Assembly: GCA_910583525.1 (NCBI GenBank)
Contig: CAJTXL010000003.1
Location: 62,001 to 126,000 of the forward strand
Direction of reading: 5' to 3'
DNA length: 64,000 bases
DNA from: an uncultured Muribaculaceae bacterium
Lineage (GTDB): Bacteria; Bacteroidota; Bacteroidia; Bacteroidales; Muribaculaceae
Shown one piece after another: positions 58,271 through 64,000 of the stretch (its first letter is position 1; the number at the start of each line of letters is the position of its first letter). The notes under the pieces were generated by a model. It ran no database searches. It worked only from the letters and a program-made list of their open reading frames with translations, and was not told where the DNA came from. The translations under genes and the position numbers were made by a program.

Positions 58271-59707
58271 ATGAGACATATTTTTAACATAATCGTACTC
58301 GTATTGGCCCTCACGATGACGCAGGGGTGCATCGAAGACTCGTTCACCGACTCCCCGTCCGACCAGCCGGCGTTCTCGGTCGACACCCTGCACCTCGGCA
58401 CGGTGTTCACCGACGAGCCCACCCCGACAAGCCGCATGCTCGTATACAACAGGCACTCCAAATCGCTGTCGATAAGCGACATCAGTATTTCGGGAGCCGA
58501 TGCGGCATGTTTCAGGCTGAACGTCGACGGCGTCAGCGGCCAACGTTTTTCCGACGTCGAAATCAGGGCGAAAGACTCAATATTCGTCTTCGTCGAAGCC
58601 ACACTGCCCGAAGCCGCCGGTGCTCTGTCGGCCGACTACGAGGCAAGCCTCGATTTCACCACAAACGGCGTGCGCAGCTCTGTCGTGCTTGCCGCACACG
58701 GTCAGAACGTCGAACGACTGAGAGCCGTGACCATCGATACAGACACACGTTTTACGTCCGAAAAGCCATATCAGATTTTCGACAGCCTCGTAGTGGCGCC
58801 CGGCACGACATTGACAATCGACGCGGGCACACGCCTCTGTCTGCACGACAAATCGAAGTTCATAGTCAGGGGGACGCTCATCTGCGAGGGCACTCCCGAA
58901 CGCCCGGTAATATTCGGCGGCGACCGCACCGGCAACGTCGTAGGCGACATATCGTTCGAAATAATGTCACGCCAATGGACCGGCCTGTCCTTTACCGCCA
59001 CCTCGACGGGGAACCGCCTAAGCCACACCCTCATACAGAACACAGTTCAGGGAGTAGCAATAAACGGCGACCCCGAAGCCGACTACAGCGTCACTCCGCA
59101 GCTCTACATGCTCAACAGCCGCCTGCGAAACTCCGGCGGACTCGGTTTTGAAGCCGTACACTCGGCCGTGACGGCCATAGGATGCGAGTTCGCCGAAGCA
59201 GCCGACGGCCTCGTCTATCTCAACGGCGGAAAACACAGCTTCAACCACTGCACCTTTGCCAACTACTACCTCTTCGCCGTACTCTCGGGTCCGGCGATAC
59301 AGCTGTCGCATCTCAGCGTCGATCCCAAGACAGGGCTTGACGACGGCTCGGGACTGCCGTACACCCAAGCGGCTTTCGACAACTGCATAATCTACGGCCT
59401 CGGAAGCGACCTCTCGCATGGCGACCTCACGGGCACAGACGTATTCTTCAGACGTTGCCTGCTCAAAAGCGCCGGCAGCGACGATGACAACTTCATCATG
59501 TGCCTTTGGGACACCGACCCGCTCTACTACACCGTCCGCGAAGATTACATCTTCGACTACAGACTCAAGCCCGAGTCGCCTGCAATAGGAGCTGCCGACC
59601 CCACATTGACATCGGCCGATGCCGCAACCGACGCCTACGGCCTAAGCCGAGGCGGCACTCCCGACCTGGGGGCTTACGTATTCACGCCACCCGACCGGCC
59701 CGAATGA
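58271..59707 (+). CDS. Beta-helix-type surface lipoprotein
   Basis: ATG 58271 (478 residues) is chosen because it gives a lipoprotein signal (M-T-Q-G-C, Cys about residue 20) followed by I-E-D-S; longer frames upstream lack one. Residues ~35-130 look like an Ig-type domain (D-I-S-I-S-G-A-D-A-A-C-F). From ~160 repeated short strands (L-C-L-H-D-K-S-K-F-I-V-R-G-T-L, then L-S-H-T-L-I-Q-N-T) suggest a right-handed parallel beta-helix, ending R-G-G-T-P-D-L-G-A-Y-V-F. Family members bind or cut polysaccharides, but no catalytic residues can be identified. It is separate from the ATP-grasp gene by 109 bases. Confidence 0.75.
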   Translation: MRHIFNIIVLVLALTMTQGCIEDSFTDSPSDQPAFSVDTLHLGTVFTDEPTPTSRMLVYNRHSKSLSISDISISGADAACFRLNVDGVSGQRFSDVEIRAKDSIFVFVEATLPEAAGALSADYEASLDFTTNGVRSSVVLAAHGQNVERLRAVTIDTDTRFTSEKPYQIFDSLVVAPGTTLTIDAGTRLCLHDKSKFIVRGTLICEGTPERPVIFGGDRTGNVVGDISFEIMSRQWTGLSFTATSTGNRLSHTLIQNTVQGVAINGDPEADYSVTPQLYMLNSRLRNSGGLGFEAVHSAVTAIGCEFAEAADGLVYLNGGKHSFNHCTFANYYLFAVLSGPAIQLSHLSVDPKTGLDDGSGLPYTQAAFDNCIIYGLGSDLSHGDLTGTDVFFRRCLLKSAGSDDDNFIMCLWDTDPLYYTVREDYIFDYRLKPESPAIGAADPTLTSADAATDAYGLSRGGTPDLGAYVFTPPDRPE

Positions 59708-59781
59708 CCCTATACGCGGCCGGCTATGTTAAATAATGTTAGCAACATGGCCGTCCGGCTCTCGGTTAGGGCGCATCTTGC

Positions 59782-59789
59782 TACCTTTG
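59782..59789 (+). promoter_or_regulatory. -7 box of the ATP-grasp gene set
   Basis: TACCTTTG lies 27 bases before the ATG at 59817. The -33 position has GTTA instead of TTG. Confidence 0.5.
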
Positions 59790-59816
59790 CACTGCAATAC
59801 CCCATTCAACCGCATT

Positions 59817-60686
59817 ATGGCAGAAATCAAAATCGCGGGCATCATGCGCGCAGGCGCATATTCCCCAAACCATATAGGAAACGACGCCGCAATCTTCAAC
59901 GCCGTGGCCGAACAGCTCCGCAAGCGAGGCTGCGAAGTAAACATCTACAGCGAAGAGCAATTCATCGCCAGGCAGGTCGACGGGCACATAATCCTGAACA
60001 TGTGCCGCGAACAGCGCTCGATAGCCCTGCTGCAGCAGCGCGAAGACGCCGGCGACATCGTCATAAATTCAGGCTACGGCATCGAGAACTGCACACGCGA
60101 ACGAATGACGCGCATCCTTCTCGGCTCGGGCATCCCATACCCCGAAAGCCTGATGGTGAACACCGACGAAGGAGTCCGCGACGCCCTCGTGGCCGCAAAG
60201 ATAACACAATGCTGGATTAAGCGCGGCGACTTCCACGCCATGCACAAAGAAGATGTGAGCTACGTGCGCCATCCCGAAGAAGCACAGGAAGTCCTCCAGG
60301 AATATTTTCTGCGAGGCATAAAAAGGGCTGTGATAAACCGCCACCTCGTCGGTGACCTTGTCAAATTCTACGGCGTGGCCGGCACCCCGTTCTTCTTCTG
60401 GTTCTACCCCTTCGAGGCCGGACACAGCAAATACGGCCACGAGGCCATAAACGGACATGCCAAAGGGCTGAAATTCGACAAAGAATACCTACACGGCATA
60501 TGCGCCAAAGCCGCCGAAGTGCTCGACGTGAAAATATACGGCGGCGACTGCATAGTGGCAGCCGACGGTTCCATACGCATCATCGACTTCAACGACTGGC
60601 CAAGCTTCGCGCCTTGCCGCACCGAAGCGGCGCCTTATATCGCAAAATGCGTTATGCAGACCATACGTGACAAAAAAAACAGCTGA
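59817..60686 (+). CDS. ATP-grasp family protein
   Basis: ATG 59817 gives 289 residues (M-A-E-I-K-I-A-G-I-M-R). An upstream in-frame ATG at 59736 precedes the -7 box and is rejected. The end has D-V-K-I-Y-G-G-D-C-I-V and I-R-I-I-D-F-N-D-W-P-S-F, the metal-binding Asp/Asn part of ATP-grasp ligases, and R-H-L-V-G-D-L-V-K-F-Y lies before it. Such enzymes form an acyl phosphate and join it to an amine or similar group. It is one base before the CDP-alcohol phosphatidyltransferase gene, so a role in lipid head-group or envelope chemistry is inferred; the substrate is unknown. Confidence 0.8.
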   Translation: MAEIKIAGIMRAGAYSPNHIGNDAAIFNAVAEQLRKRGCEVNIYSEEQFIARQVDGHIILNMCREQRSIALLQQREDAGDIVINSGYGIENCTRERMTRILLGSGIPYPESLMVNTDEGVRDALVAAKITQCWIKRGDFHAMHKEDVSYVRHPEEAQEVLQEYFLRGIKRAVINRHLVGDLVKFYGVAGTPFFFWFYPFEAGHSKYGHEAINGHAKGLKFDKEYLHGICAKAAEVLDVKIYGGDCIVAADGSIRIIDFNDWPSFAPCRTEAAPYIAKCVMQTIRDKKNS

Positions 60687-60687
60687 G

Positions 60688-61641
60688 ATGGAATCGGAAC
60701 AACAGACACAGACCAAAGCTTCGTCATACCGCGACTCGCTGAAGTCGATGGATACCGAAGAACACATCGACCTGGCATTCTACCGGCCCATCGGATATGC
60801 CTGGGCATGTCTTGCACGTAAGATAGGAGTTACGCCCAACGCAATCACGATAGCATCGATTTTTCTCGGCATAGGCGCCGGAGTGGCGTTCTATTTCAAT
60901 GACTTGTGGGTCAATATCATCGGCATGCTGCTGCTGATTTGGGCAAACTCCTTCGACAGCGCCGACGGCCAGCTCGCGCGCATGACAAAACAATACTCGC
61001 GCATAGGCCGAATTCTCGACGGCGTTTCGGGCGACCTGTGGTTCGCCGCAATATACATCGCCATATGCCTGCGCGAAAACGCCACATCGCCTTTCTTCAT
61101 GGAGCGGCCTTGGCTCATTTGGGTCATTGCAGTCATCACAGGCCTGTGCCATGCCAAACAGGCGGCGATGGCCGACTACTACCGCCAGTTCCACCTCTAC
61201 TTCCTCAAAGGCGAAGCCGGCAGCGAACTTGACTCCTCGGCCCAGCTCAAAGAAAAATACGCGTCTATGAGCTGGGGCAAAGACTTCTTCGCCAAACTCG
61301 TGTTGTTCTTCTACACCAACTACACCGTCAACCAGGAACAATGGACTCCGGCAATGCAGGCGCTCCGCGCCGAACTGCGCCGCCGCTATCCCGACGGGAA
61401 CATTCCGCAGTCTTTCCGCGACGCATTCCGAAGCCTCAGCCTGCCGCTGATGAAGTACACCAACATACTCTCGTTCAACTGGCGAACAATAGCACTGTTC
61501 TGCGCACTGTTCGCACGCATGCCGTGGCTCTACTTCGCCTTCGAACTCGTGGTGCTCAACATTCTCCTTATATATATGGCGCTCCGGCACGAAAAAATAT
61601 GCCGCCGCCTAACCGCCGAACTCAAAGACGGCAAATTCTGA
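60688..61641 (+). CDS. CDP-alcohol phosphatidyltransferase, probable inositol-phosphate lipid synthase
   Basis: ATG 60688, one base after the ATP-grasp stop, gives 317 residues. The CDP-alcohol motif reads D-S-A-D-G-Q-L-A-R, eight residues, G-R-I-L-D-G-V-S-G-D, so the last Asp is one position further than in the usual D-x3-D spacing. Several membrane segments surround it (I-I-G-M-L-L-L-I-W, L-W-F-A-A-I-Y-I-A-I-C-L). The family moves a phosphatidyl group from CDP-diacylglycerol (or a ceramide equivalent) to an alcohol. With MIP synthase two genes on, inositol phosphate as acceptor is the best guess. A GTG start seven codons up is possible. Confidence 0.82.
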   Translation: MESEQQTQTKASSYRDSLKSMDTEEHIDLAFYRPIGYAWACLARKIGVTPNAITIASIFLGIGAGVAFYFNDLWVNIIGMLLLIWANSFDSADGQLARMTKQYSRIGRILDGVSGDLWFAAIYIAICLRENATSPFFMERPWLIWVIAVITGLCHAKQAAMADYYRQFHLYFLKGEAGSELDSSAQLKEKYASMSWGKDFFAKLVLFFYTNYTVNQEQWTPAMQALRAELRRRYPDGNIPQSFRDAFRSLSLPLMKYTNILSFNWRTIALFCALFARMPWLYFAFELVVLNILLIYMALRHEKICRRLTAELKDGKF

Positions 61642-61648
61642 CACATCC

Positions 61649-62359
61649 ATGGCTCAGCATATAAAAGGAATAATCTTCGACTACGGCGGCACCATCGACT
61701 GCTGCGGCGACCATTGGGCCGTAATCATACGCGAGGCCTACGGCACACTGCCCATGCCGCAGCTGCCGCTCGACGATTTCATCGACGCATACGTCTTCGC
61801 CGAACGAGAACTGGCGCGCACCCGCCACATACTGCCCGAGCATAACTTCTACGACATGATGCTCATAAAGGCCCGCATCGAACTTGACTTTCTGTGCGCC
61901 AGAGGTCTCGCCGACCCGGACAAACGCGACGGATATGCCGAAAAAATCGCCCGATACTGCTACGACCATGCCCGTGCATGCATCGAAAAAGCCCGACCCG
62001 TGCTCGAACGCCTCGCCGGACGGTTCCCGATGGTGCTCGTAACCAACTTCTACGGCAACGTGGCGGCAGTACTCGCCGACTTCGGTCTCGATAAATATTT
62101 CCCCACCATAATAGAAAGCGCCGTAGTAGGCGTGCGCAAACCCGACCCACGCATCTTCGGCATGGGTGTCGAAGCCCTCGGCATGAAACCCGAAGAAGTG
62201 CTTGTTGTCGGCGACAGCATATCGAAAGACATCATTCCGGCACAATCTCTCGGATGCCGCACGGCATGGCTCAAAGGATGCCCCTGGTTCAAAGACACTG
62301 AAGACAACACTCGCCCCGATGCAATCAACGAACTTGGCGAACTGGAATGTTTCCTATAA
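61649..62359 (+). CDS. HAD-superfamily hydrolase
   Basis: The 236 residues carry the HAD motifs: I-F-D-Y-G-G-T-I near 9-16 (first Asp as nucleophile, but Tyr-Gly replaces the usual second Asp spacing), V-T-N-F-Y-G (motif II Thr), a Lys in V-R-K-P-D-P-R and V-G-D-S-I-S-K-D (motif IV). The D-Y-G-G-T form is common in phosphatase members. It is seven bases after the transferase stop. I infer a phosphatase for a phosphorylated lipid head group or inositol phosphate; other small phosphates are possible. Confidence 0.82.
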   Translation: MAQHIKGIIFDYGGTIDCCGDHWAVIIREAYGTLPMPQLPLDDFIDAYVFAERELARTRHILPEHNFYDMMLIKARIELDFLCARGLADPDKRDGYAEKIARYCYDHARACIEKARPVLERLAGRFPMVLVTNFYGNVAAVLADFGLDKYFPTIIESAVVGVRKPDPRIFGMGVEALGMKPEEVLVVGDSISKDIIPAQSLGCRTAWLKGCPWFKDTEDNTRPDAINELGELECFL

Positions 62360-62494
62360 ACCTCGGCCGAAAGCCGCATTCAGCTATTTTAACATACAAA
62401 GCTCATATTGGGCGCAATTTCGCAATCGTTTGCACTTAAGTCGAATATTTACCTAATATTAACAACTCTTTACCAAATTTGTACCGCAAATATT

Positions 62495-62524
62495 TTTGCA
62501 ATTACAAAATTGGTAGTACTTTTG
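62495..62524 (+). promoter_or_regulatory. Promoter of the MIP synthase gene
   Basis: TTTG (62495-62498) and TACTTTTG (62517-62524) are 18 bases apart, slightly short. The leader to the ATG is about 100 bases. Bases 62360-62494 are AT-rich with no other feature found. Confidence 0.55.
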
Positions 62525-62630
62525 AGCCGCAAAAATGGGCGCGACACAGCGCACATACCTTGCTATCGGCTTTTGCCGACACAAAACAGCAGAAAACAAA
62601 AAGAAAATAACTTAACCTAAACTATCAGAA

Positions 62631-63968
62631 ATGAGCGAAACTAATGTTAAGCCGGCTACCGGCAAACTTGGCGTGATGGTTGTCGGACTCGGTGCCGTTT
62701 CCACAACGTTCATTACCGGTGTCCTGATGACACGCAAAGGCCTCGCAAAGCCTGTCGGCTCAATGACCCAGTACGACCGCATCCGCGTCGGAGAAGGCGC
62801 AGACAAAAAATACCTCAAATATAAAGACATCGCCCCCATCGCCGACCTCAACGACATCGAATTCGCCGCATGGGACGTATATCCTGCAAACGCCTATGAA
62901 AGCGCCATGCACGCCGAAGTCCTCAAAGAAAAGGACATCGAGCCCGTGCGCGACGAACTTGAAGCAATCAAGCCCCTGGCTGCCGCTTTCGACCACAACT
63001 ACGCAAAGCGACTCGACGGCGACAACGTAAAGAAAGGCACACGCTGGGAACTCGTAGAGCAGCTCCGCGAAGACATCCGCAACTTCAAGAAAGAAAAAGG
63101 CCTTGACCGCGTCGTTGTGCTTTGGGCCGCTTCTACCGAAGTCTATGTTCCCGTCGACGAAAAAGTGCACTACACCCTCGAAGCCCTCGAAGCCGCGATG
63201 AAAGCCGACGACAAAGAACACATCGCACCCTCGATGTGCTATGCCTACGCAGCTCTCACCGAAGGCGCACCCTTCATCATGGGCGCACCCAACACCACCG
63301 TCGACATCCCGGCTATGTGGGAACTCGCCGAAAAGACCAAGATGCCTATCGCCGGTAAAGACTTCAAAACCGGCCAGACACTCGTTAAATCGGGCTTCGC
63401 TCCCATCATCGGCACACGCTGCCTCGGCCTCTCGGGATGGTTCTCGACAAACATCCTCGGCAACCGCGACGGCCTCGTGCTCGACGAACCCGCAAACTTC
63501 CGCACCAAAGAAGTATCGAAGCTCTCGACACTCGAGTCAATCCTCGTACCCGAAGAACAGCCCGACCTCTACGGCGTGAACTGCGGCGGCGAAGGCAACG
63601 ACCACAACGGCTACTACCACAAAGTGCGCATCAACTACTACCCCCCACGCAACGACAACAAAGAAGGATGGGACAACATCGACATCTTCGGATGGATGGG
63701 CTACCCCATGCAAATCAAAATCAACTTCCTCTGCCGCGACTCAATCCTCGCAGCGCCCCTCTGCCTTGACCTCGTGCTCCTGAGCGACCTCGCAGCACGC
63801 GCCGGACGCTTCGGCATACAGCGCTTCCTCAGCTTCTTCCTCAAGAGCCCTATGCACGACTACACCAAAGACGAAGTGCCCGTAAACCACCTCTTCCAGC
63901 AGTACGTCATGCTCAAGAACGCCATCCGCGAAATGGGCGGTTACAAGGCCGACGAACTCATCGACTAA
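62631..63968 (+). CDS. myo-Inositol-1-phosphate synthase
   Basis: The 445-residue protein has the NAD-binding G-L-G-A-V-S-T-T at about residues 20-27 and the MIPS blocks W-D-V-Y-P-A-N-A-Y, V-V-V-L-W-A-A-S-T-E-V-Y, P-I-A-G-K-D-F-K-T-G-Q-T (catalytic Lys region) and N-I-L-G-N-R-D-G-L-V-L. It turns glucose 6-phosphate into inositol 1-phosphate with NAD. In Bacteroides a MIP synthase next to a CDP-alcohol transferase makes inositol lipids and inositol sphingolipids. Here it has its own promoter after the ATP-grasp/transferase/HAD set. The window ends 32 bases after its stop. Confidence 0.95.
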   Translation: MSETNVKPATGKLGVMVVGLGAVSTTFITGVLMTRKGLAKPVGSMTQYDRIRVGEGADKKYLKYKDIAPIADLNDIEFAAWDVYPANAYESAMHAEVLKEKDIEPVRDELEAIKPLAAAFDHNYAKRLDGDNVKKGTRWELVEQLREDIRNFKKEKGLDRVVVLWAASTEVYVPVDEKVHYTLEALEAAMKADDKEHIAPSMCYAYAALTEGAPFIMGAPNTTVDIPAMWELAEKTKMPIAGKDFKTGQTLVKSGFAPIIGTRCLGLSGWFSTNILGNRDGLVLDEPANFRTKEVSKLSTLESILVPEEQPDLYGVNCGGEGNDHNGYYHKVRINYYPPRNDNKEGWDNIDIFGWMGYPMQIKINFLCRDSILAAPLCLDLVLLSDLAARAGRFGIQRFLSFFLKSPMHDYTKDEVPVNHLFQQYVMLKNAIREMGGYKADELID

Positions 63969-64000
63969 TTGCGCACCTCCGCAATAGACTCATAACCAAC

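Overview
The window looks like a chromosomal segment of a gut-type Bacteroidales bacterium (Bacteroidota), plausibly Muribaculaceae or a near relative; the family is inferred from overall character and not proven. Support: a SusC/SusD polysaccharide utilisation locus, many Cys-anchored lipoproteins with acidic residues after the Cys, promoters of the Bacteroidota type (TTG, 19-20 nt, TAnnTTTG), a BtuB/BtuG-type vitamin B12 uptake operon behind a cobalamin riboswitch, a VorB-type 2-oxoacid:ferredoxin oxidoreductase, and an inositol-lipid gene set. Codon use is GC-rich, which creates long meaningless antisense frames; the HigBA pair and the short repeats are AT-rich by contrast.

Layout. 1-11.8 kb: a beta-1,4-galactan utilisation locus (exported protein, SusC, SusD, SusE-like, GH53 endo-galactanase, GH2 beta-galactosidase). 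11.8-12.5 kb: nested inverted repeats. 12.6-16.8 kb: galK-galE-galM-nucleotidyltransferase, which takes the galactose released by the locus into UDP-sugars; no galT is present here. 17-23.7 kb: housekeeping genes (ndk, M23/LysM peptidase, DUF3298 lipoprotein, rfbC, recQ, tsaE, birA). 23.7-25.4 kb: a HigBA module, a 193-bp structured repeat, a low-molecular-weight tyrosine phosphatase and more inverted repeats. 25.4-32.5 kb, minus strand: trmD, a compact phenylalanine/tyrosine operon (pheA, aminotransferase, DAHP synthase-chorismate mutase fusion, prephenate dehydrogenase) and a TonB-dependent receptor. 32.6-35.4 kb: DinD-like protein, small lipoprotein, RecD-like helicase. 35.4-44.8 kb, minus strand: a five-gene operon behind a cobalamin riboswitch and terminator: BtuB, BtuG-like propeller lipoprotein, PKD-like lipoprotein, and two further secreted proteins carrying a related propeller and a C-terminal sorting-type tail. 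44.9-55 kb: secreted nuclease/phosphatase-fold protein, Ig/lectin-type secreted protein, MscS channel, tRNA-Arg and tRNA-Asp, recO, greA, a HIT protein, a cysteine-less thioredoxin-fold lipoprotein and a GH20 hexosaminidase. 55-57.8 kb, minus strand: four-subunit 2-oxoacid:ferredoxin oxidoreductase. 58 kb: an orphan small RNA candidate. 58.3-64 kb: beta-helix lipoprotein, then ATP-grasp, CDP-alcohol phosphatidyltransferase, HAD hydrolase and myo-inositol-1-phosphate synthase, a likely inositol-lipid cluster that may continue past the window.

Two observations stand out. First, the B12 riboswitch operon continues beyond btuB-btuG into two large secreted proteins that share a BtuG-type propeller; the larger adds two tandem copies of an unrecognised 'GYRW' domain. 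These are candidate extra B12-capture proteins. Second, a family of 193-194 bp elements (9148, 24439, 52548) has perfect or near-perfect terminal inverted repeats, nested stems and a central hairpin with compensatory base changes. Each copy ends close to a start codon, and at least one lies between a promoter and its gene, so it could be a structured 5' leader, a miniature mobile element, or both.
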